Source of the DNA: Acrocarpospora pleiomorpha | GTDB taxonomy: Bacteria > Actinomycetota > Actinomycetes > Streptosporangiales > Streptosporangiaceae | Assembly: GCF_009687885.1 (NCBI RefSeq) | Contig: NZ_BLAF01000047.1 | Location: 34,217 to 98,216 of the forward strand | DNA length: 64,000 bases | Direction: 5' to 3' | Shown: positions 50,803-59,333 of the stretch, one piece after another | Numbering within the stretch: position 1 is the first letter of the stretch | Layout: every line of letters begins with the position of its first letter | The notes under the pieces: generated by a model | Seen by the model: the letters and a program-made list of their open reading frames with translations, nothing else | Database searches by the model: none | Told to the model about the DNA's origin: nothing | Program-made: the position numbers and the translations under genes

Positions 50803-52312
50803 CTGATGTTCCCTTCGGCAGCTCACGCAACTTGGACTTCAGCACCTTGCCGGAGGTCGTCCGGGGCAGCGGCTCGGCCCCGAGCACCCACACCCGGGGC
50901 ACCTTGTAGCCGGCCAGGCTCTCCCGCGCGTGCCGCGCCAGCTCCGGCGGGGTGACCCCCGCCTCCGGCGCCACGACCACGTGCGCCCGGCCGACCTCGC
51001 CGTACGTCTCGTGCGGGACGCCCACGACGGCGACCTCCCGCACGGCGGGGTGCCGGAGCAGGACGCGCTCGATCTCCGCCGGGTAGACGTTGAGGCCGCC
51101 GGAGATCATCATGTCCTTGGCCCGCCCGGCCACGTAGAGGTAGCCCTCCTCGTCCAGCCAGCCGTTGTCGCCTGTGCGCAGCCAGCCGTCGCGCAGCGCC
51201 AGCGCGGTCTGCTCCGGCGCGCGGTGGTAGCCGATCATCGAGGCGGGGGAGCGGACCACGATCTCGCCCACCTCGCCGGGATCGGCCACGGCGCCGTCGG
51301 ATCGCCTGATCTCGATGACGGTCATCGACATCGCCTTCCCGGCCGAGCCGCGCTTGCGCACGGCGCTGTCCCGATCGAGGTACGTCATGATCATCGGCCC
51401 CTCGGTCATGCCGTAGCACTGCATCACCCAGACGCCGGGCAGCGCGGCCTCGAACTCCTCGATGAGCTCCACCGGCAGCGCCTCGCCGCCGCAGGCGAGC
51501 AGCCGGATCGAATCCCAGGCCGCGGCCGGCACCAGCCCCGAGCGCAGGATGATCCTGAGTACCGAGGGCACCAGCACCACGATGCTGACCCGGTGGCGGA
51601 CCAGCAGGTCACCGAAGCGCGCGGGGTCGAACGAGCGGCTCGGCAGCAGCGTCACCCGGCCGCCGGTCCAGAACGCCGCGAGGGTGAAGTCGTGGAACCC
51701 GGCCGCCCAGCACAGCGCCGGCACGCAGAGGTAGGAATCCCGCTGGGTCACCCCGAAGTCGACGACCTGCTGGACCGTGTTCCACATCAGCGTGTGATGG
51801 GTGTGCACGGCGGCTTTGGCCACGCCGGTGGTGCCCGAGGTGTACTGCAGGAGCACCACGTCGTCCGGCGCGACCTGCGGCCTGGTGGTGAGCACGCCCT
51901 GCTCGCGCAGCGCCTGGTAGTCGTCGCCGCGCTGGATGACCCGGGTCCCGGACAGGTCGATCCCGCTCAGCAGGCCGGTCATCGAGCCGTCCACGACGAT
52001 CCAGGCGGCTCCGGAGTCCACCTTGATGTGGCGGACCTCCTCGGGGCTGAGCAGGTAGTTCACCGGGACGATGATCCCGCCCAGGGTGGCGACGGCGTAG
52101 AAGAGCTCGACGTACTCGACGCAGTTGGGCAGCACCGCCAGCAGCGCGTCGCCCGCGCCGAAGCCGAGCCGGTCCAGGCCGGCGGCGACCTCGTCCACCC
52201 GGCGGCCGAGCTCGGCGTAGGTCAGCTCGGTCTCCTCGAACACCAGGGCCACCGTCCCGGGCGAGCGGGCGGCGCCCACGTCGAGCGTGGTGCGGAGCGT
52301 GAATCCGGTCAT
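50789..52312 (-). CDS. Acyl-CoA synthetase (AMP-dependent ligase)
   Basis: 507 residues. Adenylation motifs: P-loop LQYTSGTTGVAKAAVHTH (about 157-174), QCYGMTEGPMIM, GWLRTGDNGWLDEEGYLYVAGRAKDMMISGGLNVYPAEIE and the C-terminal catalytic Lys in LPRTTSGKVLKSKL. It activates a carboxylic acid to its CoA thioester with ATP, the presumed entry step of the operon. Starts 13 bp after the transporter ATPase gene. Confidence 0.92.
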   Translation of the reverse strand: MTGFTLRTTLDVGAARSPGTVALVFEETELTYAELGRRVDEVAAGLDRLGFGAGDALLAVLPNCVEYVELFYAVATLGGIIVPVNYLLSPEEVRHIKVDSGAAWIVVDGSMTGLLSGIDLSGTRVIQRGDDYQALREQGVLTTRPQVAPDDVVLLQYTSGTTGVAKAAVHTHHTLMWNTVQQVVDFGVTQRDSYLCVPALCWAAGFHDFTLAAFWTGGRVTLLPSRSFDPARFGDLLVRHRVSIVVLVPSVLRIILRSGLVPAAAWDSIRLLACGGEALPVELIEEFEAALPGVWVMQCYGMTEGPMIMTYLDRDSAVRKRGSAGKAMSMTVIEIRRSDGAVADPGEVGEIVVRSPASMIGYHRAPEQTALALRDGWLRTGDNGWLDEEGYLYVAGRAKDMMISGGLNVYPAEIERVLLRHPAVREVAVVGVPHETYGEVGRAHVVVAPEAGVTPPELARHARESLAGYKVPRVWVLGAEPLPRTTSGKVLKSKLRELPKGTSDVEL

Positions 52313-52325
52313 CATCGCCTCCCCA

Positions 52326-53813
52326 TCAGTGCACGGCCGCGAACATGACGGACTCCTCGGTGGCCGAGTCCGGCGCGAACTCCGCCACGATCCGGCCGCC
52401 TCTGGCGACCAGGATCCGGTCCGACAGCGAGAAGATCTCCGGCAGGTACGACGAGATCAGCACCACCGCGACCCCCTGATCGGCGATCTGGCGGATCAGC
52501 TGGTGGATCTCCTCGATCGACCCCACGTCTACGCCCCGGGTGGGTTCGTCGAAGATGACCACCCGGGGGTCGCCGGTGAGCGACTTGGCCAGCACGACCT
52601 TCTGCTGGTTGCCCCCGGACAGCTCGACCACGCGCGCGTTCGGGGTGATCGTGCGGATCTGGAACCGCTGGATGAACCTGGCGGCCACCGCCTTGACCCG
52701 GCGGGAACCCCGCAGCAGCGCCAGCCTGCGCCCGGCGGCCGCCTCCCCGATCGCGATGTTCTCGGCGATGGACATGGTCTCGAAGAAGCCGTTGACCTTA
52801 CGATCCTCGGTGACGTAGACGATCCCGTCCCGCACGGCCTGGCGCGGCACCCGGTAGCGCACCGGCCGCCCGTCCAGCAGCACCCGCCCGCCGTTGACCC
52901 GGTTACGCTTGAGCGCGCCGGTCACCACCAGGCACGCCTCGGTGCGGCCCGAGCCCACCAGACCGGCGATGCCGACGATCTCCCCGGCGAAGGCCGAGAA
53001 GGTCATGTTCCTGACCACCGTGCCCATGGTCAGGTTCTCCACGCTCAGCACCTTCGGGCCGCGCACCAGGCCCGGCTTCGGCGGGCGGCGGGCGTACTCG
53101 ACCGAACGGCCGACCATGAGCCGGATCACCTCGTCCCTGCCGATGTCGGCGGCCTTGGTGGTCAGCTGCCGCCGCCCGTCCCGCAGGATCGTGACCCGGT
53201 CGGCGATGCGCAGCGACTGCTCGATGGCGTGCGAGACGAAGATGACGCCCGCGCCCGACCGGGTCAGCTGGCCGATGGCGCCGAACAGCTGCTCGGTCTC
53301 CTCCGGGGTGAGGGTCGCCGTCGGCTCGTCGAAGATCACGACCTTGGCGTGCCTGCGGATCGCCCGGGCGATCTCCACCATCTGCTTCTGGGCGCTGCCC
53401 AGCGCGGACACCAGCGAGGTCACCTGCACCGGGAAGTTCATCGACCGCAGCAGCTGGCGGCCCTCGATGTTGAGCGAGCGGAACCGCGACAGCAGCGCCT
53501 CGTCGCCGAGGCGCAGGTTCTGGGCCACGGTCATGGTCGGGACCAGGCTGGTCTCCTGGTAGACCATGGCCACGCCGTCGCGGAGCGCCTGGCTGGGGTG
53601 GGTGTACTCGCGCGGCTTGCCGCCCATGGTGAGCCGGCCGGCGTCCAGCCGTACCGCGCCTGAGATGACCTTGCACAGGGTGGACTTGCCCGCGCCGTTC
53701 TCGCCGAGCAGCGCGTGCACCTCGCCCGGGTGCAGAGTGAAGTCGATGTCCTGGATCGCCCGTACCCCGGCGTAGCTCTTGGATCCGGCGACGATCTCCA
53801 GCAACGGCGTCAT
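52326..53813 (-). CDS. Ribose-type ABC importer ATPase (two NBDs)
   Basis: 495 residues with two nucleotide-binding halves, as in RbsA/XylG. Half 1: GENGAGKSTLCKVISG, degenerate signature SALGSAQKQMVEIARAI, FDEPTATLTPEE, FVSHAIEQ. Half 2: variant Walker A GLVGSGRTEACL, LSGGNQQKVVLAKSL, FDEPTRGVD. The asymmetric second Walker A is normal in the family. It powers the two permeases encoded at 54907-57033 and 58151-59170. Its ATG overlaps the propeller gene stop (ATGA). Confidence 0.94.
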   Translation of the reverse strand: MTPLLEIVAGSKSYAGVRAIQDIDFTLHPGEVHALLGENGAGKSTLCKVISGAVRLDAGRLTMGGKPREYTHPSQALRDGVAMVYQETSLVPTMTVAQNLRLGDEALLSRFRSLNIEGRQLLRSMNFPVQVTSLVSALGSAQKQMVEIARAIRRHAKVVIFDEPTATLTPEETEQLFGAIGQLTRSGAGVIFVSHAIEQSLRIADRVTILRDGRRQLTTKAADIGRDEVIRLMVGRSVEYARRPPKPGLVRGPKVLSVENLTMGTVVRNMTFSAFAGEIVGIAGLVGSGRTEACLVVTGALKRNRVNGGRVLLDGRPVRYRVPRQAVRDGIVYVTEDRKVNGFFETMSIAENIAIGEAAAGRRLALLRGSRRVKAVAARFIQRFQIRTITPNARVVELSGGNQQKVVLAKSLTGDPRVVIFDEPTRGVDVGSIEEIHQLIRQIADQGVAVVLISSYLPEIFSLSDRILVARGGRIVAEFAPDSATEESVMFAAVH

Positions 53814-54910
53814 GCCGCCTCCTCTTCCGCGGCGAGCAGCATCCGGCCGCCCTTGCTGACCATGACGATGTCCGCGCCCGCCCGCCGTCCCGCGGTGATC
53901 CCGGTACGGGCCGAGCCCGCCCGCGCGTGCCATCCCCGCAGGAACGTGCCGTCGGCGGCCATCCGCGCGAGCAGCCCGTAGGAACGCGACGGCGCCCACG
54001 GTTTGGTCTGGTTGAGATGCTTCATGGAGCCGATCTGCAGCGGCTCCCACCGCTCCCCGGTCGAGCGCAGCGCGGGCGAGATCCAGAACTCCGGCGGCAC
54101 GGTGCGGATCATCTCGGCCCGGAAGTAGTCCTCCCGGAGCACGAAGTCCACCAGATGCGTCCGCAGCGCCACGAAGGCGAGCAGGTAGTCGCCGTTCCCC
54201 TCGGGAGTCAGCCGCCAGGGGTAGCCGGGCAGGTTGGCCAGCAGCGGGCGGGCGGCCCGGCGGGCGACGTCGAACTCCAGCACCCGGTGCCGCCAGGCCT
54301 CGGTGACCAGGAGTGCCGACGGCCCGTCCGGGCCGATGGCGACCCCTGCCGGCCAGGCCAGACCGTCGGCCAGCGTCTCGGCCCGCCCGGAGGCGAGATC
54401 GACCCGCATCAGGCGGCCCGACGCGCCCTTGCCCATGAGGTCGTGCGTCCACTTGTCGGCGGCGAACTCGGCGCTGCCCAGGGTGAGGTACGCCTGCCCG
54501 TCGGCCTGTACGAGGCTGGTCGGGCAGGTGAACGAGGTGTCGCCGACGCGCTCGGCGGCGCCGCCGGACAGCCGGTAGAGGCCGCCCCCGTCCACCGCGG
54601 CGAGACCGCCGTCCGGGGAGAGGGCCGACACCCGGCCCGGCAGCGACGCGACCGTGTTCGTGCGCCCGGTCCGCCGGTCCAGGCCGAGCACGTCCCGGCC
54701 GGCCGTGAACAGCAGCGTGTGCTCGTCGGCGACCGCGAGGTCGTCCGGTTCGGCGTCGGCGCTTGACCAGAGCACCCGGCAGGCGTCCACGAGGTCGTTG
54801 GCGGCCAGGCCGCCGTCCAGCGACGGGATCGCGCGGTTCTCCGACCGGGAGGGCAGCAGGAACTCGGCGGCCAGGCCCAAGCTCCGGCGGAGTTCGGAGG
54901 TGAGGCTCAC
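53810..54910 (-). CDS. SMP-30-like beta-propeller protein with altered metal-site motifs
   Basis: 366 residues from GTG 54910, overlapping the fusion gene by 4 bp. Propeller repeats are visible (LAVADEHTLLFTAGRDVLGLDRRTGRTNTV, SALSPDGGLAAVDGGGLYRL, GVAIGPDGPSALLVTEAWRHRVLEFDV, GNGDYLLAFVALRTH). It aligns with the propeller half of its neighbour, but PNG becomes PAG (LAWPAGVAIG) and PDNI becomes PWRL (LPGYPWRLTPEG), so two of the usual divalent-metal ligands are lost. No signal peptide. It may be a non-catalytic partner, a binding protein or an enzyme with different chemistry. Confidence 0.75.
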   Translation of the reverse strand: MSLTSELRRSLGLAAEFLLPSRSENRAIPSLDGGLAANDLVDACRVLWSSADAEPDDLAVADEHTLLFTAGRDVLGLDRRTGRTNTVASLPGRVSALSPDGGLAAVDGGGLYRLSGGAAERVGDTSFTCPTSLVQADGQAYLTLGSAEFAADKWTHDLMGKGASGRLMRVDLASGRAETLADGLAWPAGVAIGPDGPSALLVTEAWRHRVLEFDVARRAARPLLANLPGYPWRLTPEGNGDYLLAFVALRTHLVDFVLREDYFRAEMIRTVPPEFWISPALRSTGERWEPLQIGSMKHLNQTKPWAPSRSYGLLARMAADGTFLRGWHARAGSARTGITAGRRAGADIVMVSKGGRMLLAAEEEAA

Positions 54911-57033
54911 GACGTGCTCACCACCCGCTCGGATCCGGCCCGCGCCGGGATCCCGTGCTGGGGGAGGGCGATCCGGCCGAGCCGGTCGTTGGTCAGCCCG
55001 CCCAGGTACAGGTAGCCGTCGTGCTCGCGCATCGAGGTGATCACCGCATGGTCCTTCTGCTGTCCGTCCCACAGGGACTCGACCACCTGGCCGTCCTCAG
55101 TGATCTTGATGACGCACGAGGTGTTCAGGTTGGGCACGAGCCATTCGTCGAAGGGGAGTTCCTTCACCATCCGGCGGCGGAACTTCGGCATCGAGATGGC
55201 GAGGTCCCACACCGGCGTGCGCATGCCCGCGAAGGCGACCCAGTAGCCGCCGTCCGAGGCGCGATTGATGTTGTCCGGAATGCCGGGCAGGTTCTCGGCG
55301 AAGGGTTCCAGCTGCCCGGCCTTCGGCCCGGCGAGGTGGAACCGGTCGATCCGGTAGAGGTTGGAGGAGTTGATCAGCACGGACGCGCCGTCGTGCGACA
55401 CGCAGATCCCGTTGGGGAAGGCGTAGTTGCGCAGCACGACCGTGGTCTGCCCGGTGTCCGGGTCGTAGCGGAGCAACCGGCCGTTGGGGCGCGACTCGAT
55501 CAGATCGAGGAAGTACTCGTCGCCGTCGAACCGGGTGCTGGCGTCGCTGAAGTAGATCTTCCCGTCCGCGGCGACGTCCAGGTCGTCGGCGAGGCGGATG
55601 GCCGAGTCGTCGTTGATCCGGTACCAGGTGCGTTTGACGTCGGTGGCCAGCGGCGTGACCTGGCCCTCGGGGGTGATGCCGTACAGGCCCATCCCGGCCA
55701 CGCACATGGCGATATTTCCGTCTTTGTCGATGACCAGGCCGAGGGGGTGGCCGCCGACCCTGGCCACCAGCTCCGCCGGGGCGTCCGGGCCGTCGAAGCG
55801 CCACAACCAGCCGCGGCGGTCGCCGCAGTACAGCCGCCCCCGCTCGTCGAGCACCACGTCCTCGGGCCCGTCCAGCTCGCCGAGCCCGATCGCCTGCGCG
55901 CCGGTGAGCCGGTCGTTCAGCTCCCAGACACCGCCCGGCTGGTAGATGTCCGGCGACGCGCGCAGGCGGAACCTGCCGGGCGCCATGTAGATCTTCTGGA
56001 TCGCCTTGCCCCGGTTCTTGCCCCACTTCAGGTCGGCCGCGGCGAACACGAGCAGGATCACCGCGAGCACCATCGAGTACAGATGCCGCGGCTGGGCCTG
56101 CAGGGTGAGACCCTGCGAGATCGCGGCCACGGCGAGCGCGCCGATGAGCGCGCGCATGGCCGTGCCCCGGCCCCCGGCCAGGCTCACCCCGCCGAGCACC
56201 ACCGCCGTCAGCACCGCGAACTCCATGCCCAGGCCGGTGGAGGCCGAGCTCTGCTCCAACCGGCTGGCCGTCAGCAGCCCCGCCGCGCCGGCCAGCGCGC
56301 CCGCGACGGCATAGGTGCTGAAGGTGATCCCGGGCAGGTTCATCCCGGCCCGGCGGGCCGAGGTGCGGGAGGAGCCGATGGCCGTGATCCGCCACCCCCA
56401 CCGGCTCCGGCTGAGCAGCACGTGCACCACCAGCGCCACCACGACCAGCAGCACGAACTGGGTGGTCAGCCCGGCCAGGCGGCCCGCGCCCAGCAGGTCC
56501 CAGAGGGGATCGATCCGCGTGGTCGTGGCCATGCGCGGGCTGTACATCGTGTCGATGTACTCGGCCACCGTGCGGTAGGCCAGCAGGGTCACCAGGGTGG
56601 TGATGAACGGCCGCGTTTTCGCGTACGCGATGAGCACGCCGTTCACCGAGCCGAGCAGCGCGCCCAGCGCGACGGCCGCCACCACCACCAGCGGGACCGG
56701 CCAGCCCAGCAGCCGGAACGCGATCAGCGCGAAGCCGTTGACCACCCCGAAGACCGCGCCGACGCTCAGGTCGATGCCGCCGCCGATCAGGACGATCGTC
56801 ATGCCGAGCGCGACCAGGCCGAGCTCGGCGAAGTTCTGGGACAGCGTCGAGGCGTTGTCCAGGGTGAGAAAGCCGTCCGCCGTGACGCCGAAATAGGCCA
56901 GCACGCCGACCAGCAGCAGGCACGGGACCACCGCCTCCATCCAGCGCTTGCCGAGCAGCTCGGCCAGGGACCGCTGGAAGGAGAACCGGTGGCGCCAGGA
57001 CATACCGGTGAGAGCGAAAGCATCCTTGGGCAC
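54907..57033 (-). CDS. ABC permease fused to an SMP-30/strictosidine-synthase-like hydrolase
   Basis: One uninterrupted 708-residue frame. Residues 1-335 are a ribose-type permease (GMTIVLIGGGIDLSVGAVFGVVNG, KTRPFITTLVTLLAYRTVAEYI, VLTAVVLGGVSLAGGRGTAMRALIGALAVAAI), about 10 helices. Residues about 365-690 are a beta-propeller of the strictosidine-synthase-like/gluconolactonase group, with metal-ligand motifs GPEDVVL (Glu391), FPNGICVS (Asn541) and IPDNINR (Asp587, Asn588), and FSDASTRFDGDEYFLDLIESRPNGRLLRYDPDTG. With the usual topology the C-terminal domain faces the cytoplasm. I infer capture of the imported substrate for lactone or ester hydrolysis at the membrane. Confidence 0.88.
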   Translation of the reverse strand: MPKDAFALTGMSWRHRFSFQRSLAELLGKRWMEAVVPCLLLVGVLAYFGVTADGFLTLDNASTLSQNFAELGLVALGMTIVLIGGGIDLSVGAVFGVVNGFALIAFRLLGWPVPLVVVAAVALGALLGSVNGVLIAYAKTRPFITTLVTLLAYRTVAEYIDTMYSPRMATTTRIDPLWDLLGAGRLAGLTTQFVLLVVVALVVHVLLSRSRWGWRITAIGSSRTSARRAGMNLPGITFSTYAVAGALAGAAGLLTASRLEQSSASTGLGMEFAVLTAVVLGGVSLAGGRGTAMRALIGALAVAAISQGLTLQAQPRHLYSMVLAVILLVFAAADLKWGKNRGKAIQKIYMAPGRFRLRASPDIYQPGGVWELNDRLTGAQAIGLGELDGPEDVVLDERGRLYCGDRRGWLWRFDGPDAPAELVARVGGHPLGLVIDKDGNIAMCVAGMGLYGITPEGQVTPLATDVKRTWYRINDDSAIRLADDLDVAADGKIYFSDASTRFDGDEYFLDLIESRPNGRLLRYDPDTGQTTVVLRNYAFPNGICVSHDGASVLINSSNLYRIDRFHLAGPKAGQLEPFAENLPGIPDNINRASDGGYWVAFAGMRTPVWDLAISMPKFRRRMVKELPFDEWLVPNLNTSCVIKITEDGQVVESLWDGQQKDHAVITSMREHDGYLYLGGLTNDRLGRIALPQHGIPARAGSERVVSTS

Positions 57034-57048
57034 GTGACCTCGATCCGA

Positions 57049-58119
57049 TTACTGCGCGGCCGAGGCGTAGCAGGAGCCGGCCAGCTGGTAGTTGGACTTG
57101 TCGATGATCTGGGTCGGCGTGAACAGGGCGGTCCTGCTGGCCCCGGGGGTGACCCCGCTCTGGAGCAGGTACTGGGTGACCGCGACCGCGTTGTCGCCCA
57201 TCGTCGTGCCGCCGCCGTAGTTGACGGCCGCCACCACCGTGCCCTTGGCGATGCCGTCGCAGGCGACGTCGCTGGAGTCGGTGGTGTAGACGCCGACCTG
57301 GCCGATCTTGCCGGCCTGGGCCACCGCGTTGGCGGCGCCGGACATCATGCCGTCCCAGTTGCCGATGAGCGCGCACAGGCCGGGGTGCTGCTGCATCAGC
57401 GTGCGGGTGATCTCGTTGGCCTTGGTGGGGTCGTACTGGCCGGGCTGGCTGGCCACCAGGTTCATGCCCTGCTCCTTGAACACCTGGGTGGCCGACTCCA
57501 CGGTGAGCAGCGAGCCGGTGTCGGAACCGAAGCCGCTGATGATGGCGACGTCCTTCTTGTTCATCGCCTTGCAGTCGGCGGCGGCCCGCTCGGCCAGCTT
57601 GCCGACCATCGCGGTCCAGTTCGGGCCGATGTAGGCGTCGCTCTGGGCGTTCGAGCCGAGGTTCAGCACGATCACGTAGATGCCCGCGCTCTGGGCCTGC
57701 TGGATGAGCTTGGCCAGACCGCTGAGGTCGGCGTTGTGCAGGATCAGCGCGTCCGGTTTCTGGTCGATCGCCGTCTGCACCTGCTGGGCCAGGACCTGGG
57801 TGTCGAAGTTGGCGTTGATGGCGGTGAAGTCCACCCCGACCTCACCGAAGCCAAGCACGGTGCGCTCCTTCCAGGCCCGGGTCAGCGCCGCGCCGTCGCC
57901 GCTGATGGTGATCATCTGCACCTTCTTCCCGCGCATCGCGCCCAGCGACTTCGAGATGACCTCCTGCGGGGAGGCGATCGCCGGCAGGCCGCCGGATCCG
58001 GCCGGCTGCGTCGCGGCGCCCGTCTCGGCCACGCCTTCGTTCCTCGTGCTGGTGCAGCCGGTCAGGACGAGGGTGATGGCCACCCCCGCGGCCACGATCA
58101 CCTGCTTGTATGTGCCCAT
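57049..58119 (-). CDS. Sugar-type solute-binding lipoprotein
   Basis: 356 residues from ATG 58119, with AAAGAGG upstream. Lipoprotein signal peptide with lipobox LVLTGC (Cys22), then the type 1 periplasmic-binding fold: KVQMITISGDGAALTRAWKERTVLGFGEVGVDFTAINANFDTQVLAQQVQTAIDQKPDALILHNAD, VLNLGSNAQSDAYIGPNW, GAANAVAQAGKIGQVGVYTTDSS. It delivers the substrate to the two permeases. The family takes sugars, autoinducers and also non-sugar solutes, so it does not fix the substrate. Confidence 0.92.
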   Translation of the reverse strand: MGTYKQVIVAAGVAITLVLTGCTSTRNEGVAETGAATQPAGSGGLPAIASPQEVISKSLGAMRGKKVQMITISGDGAALTRAWKERTVLGFGEVGVDFTAINANFDTQVLAQQVQTAIDQKPDALILHNADLSGLAKLIQQAQSAGIYVIVLNLGSNAQSDAYIGPNWTAMVGKLAERAAADCKAMNKKDVAIISGFGSDTGSLLTVESATQVFKEQGMNLVASQPGQYDPTKANEITRTLMQQHPGLCALIGNWDGMMSGAANAVAQAGKIGQVGVYTTDSSDVACDGIAKGTVVAAVNYGGGTTMGDNAVAVTQYLLQSGVTPGASRTALFTPTQIIDKSNYQLAGSCYASAAQ

Positions 58120-58150
58120 TGGTGCCTCTTTCGATGAGCGGGGGGTTGTG

Positions 58151-59170
58151 CTACATATCGCCGGCACGTGCGGTCTCCTCATCACGGGGATGCAGGAGGC
58201 TGTCCAGCACGATCGCCAGCAGGACGATGAACGCCTTCGACAGGGACTGTTCGATGACGCTCATGTTCAGCAGGGTCATCGCGTTGCCGATGACGCCGAG
58301 GAGGAGGGCGGCGCTGACGACGCCGCCGATGCTGCCCCGCGCTCCCGCGAGGCTCACGCCGCCGATCACGACGACCGCGATGACGTCGTACAGCTGGGTT
58401 CCGGTGACCGCGGCCCGCAGGTCGTACGAGCCGGCCACCGAGACGCCCACGACGCCGGCCACGAAGGCGGCGGTCGCGGACACCAGGTAGGTGGAGACCA
58501 GCAGCGGCCGGGTGGGCAGGCCCACCAGCGCGGCCGCGGCCGGGTTGTCGCCCTGCGCCCGGACGAACCTGCCGTAGTTGCGGGACATGAACCAGGTGGC
58601 CAGGGCCGCCGCCGCGGCCAGGACCAGAACGGGGCTGGGCACCCCGAGCACCGAGCCGCGCCCGAGCCAGGTCATCAGGCTCGCCCCGGCGGGCACGGCC
58701 TGCTGGTCCTTGGGCAGCAGCACGAGCCGGAAGAACCCGAGGTAGAGCAGGCTGGTCGCCAGCGTCACGAACAGCGGCGGCACCTCGACGTAGGCCACCA
58801 GCAGGCCGTTGACCAGGCCCAGGCCGAGCGCGATCAGCAGGCCGGCGCCCAGCGCGGCCGCCTCGCCGTGACCGGCGAGCATCAGCTCGACGGCCGTCGC
58901 GCAGCTGACGCTCATGATGATCACGACCGACAGGTCGAGCCCGCGGGCGATGACCACCACGGCCATGCCGATGGCCAGCAGGCCCAGGACCGAGGCGCTT
59001 CTGGCGGCGTTGAGCAGGTTGGCGGTGGAGAAGAAGCCCGGCAACGTCGCCGAGAACACCACCACCAGGGCGAGCAGCACGCCCGCGACGATGTAGCCCT
59101 GATCCATCGCGGCGAGCCGGTGGCGAATACCGCCGACCGGGGTTTCCGAGGCCACTGAGCTTGTCACCAT
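58151..59170 (-). CDS. Ribose-type ABC importer permease
   Basis: 339 residues from ATG 59170 (GAGGGAG upstream). BPD_transp_2 family with about ten hydrophobic helices: LGLLAIGMAVVVIARGLDLSVVIIMSVSCA, VEVPPLFVTLATSLLYLGFFRLVLLP, IAVVVIGGVSLAGARGSIGGVVSAALLLGVIGNAMTLLN. First gene of the 14-gene operon and the unfused counterpart of the 54907-57033 permease, so the channel is probably a heterodimer with one hydrolase domain. Confidence 0.93.
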   Translation of the reverse strand: MVTSSVASETPVGGIRHRLAAMDQGYIVAGVLLALVVVFSATLPGFFSTANLLNAARSASVLGLLAIGMAVVVIARGLDLSVVIIMSVSCATAVELMLAGHGEAAALGAGLLIALGLGLVNGLLVAYVEVPPLFVTLATSLLYLGFFRLVLLPKDQQAVPAGASLMTWLGRGSVLGVPSPVLVLAAAAALATWFMSRNYGRFVRAQGDNPAAAALVGLPTRPLLVSTYLVSATAAFVAGVVGVSVAGSYDLRAAVTGTQLYDVIAVVVIGGVSLAGARGSIGGVVSAALLLGVIGNAMTLLNMSVIEQSLSKAFIVLLAIVLDSLLHPRDEETARAGDM

Positions 59171-59179
59171 GGCTCCCTC

Positions 59180-59199
59180 TGTACTGACTGATCGGTACA
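59180..59199 (-). promoter_or_regulatory. TGTAC-type palindrome at the head of the 14-gene operon
   Basis: TGTACTGACTGATCGGTACA (59180-59199) is an imperfect 20-bp dyad with arms TGTACnGA / TCnGTACA. It lies 10 bp before the permease start codon, where repressor binding would block transcription or initiation. The form resembles TetR operators; the operon's own TetR (48989-49609) is the first candidate. Confidence 0.6.
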
Positions 59200-59333
59200 T
59201 AATGGGTCGGTCCTAACAAGTGCCGCAATACCGGAGAAATGGGTGTTACGGGCTTGTTACAGAGGGTGAGAAATCCGGGCACGCCAAATCCACGAGGGCG
59301 CGTGCGCCTCCCGTGGATCTGGTCGTTATGGGG

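Noticed and set aside
54955..58137. A 1,060-codon open frame on the plus strand opposite the permease, fusion and binding-protein genes.
   Set aside because: It is antisense to three well-supported genes, is very rich in Arg, Gly, His, Val and Asp as expected from the GC-rich complement, and shows no domain.
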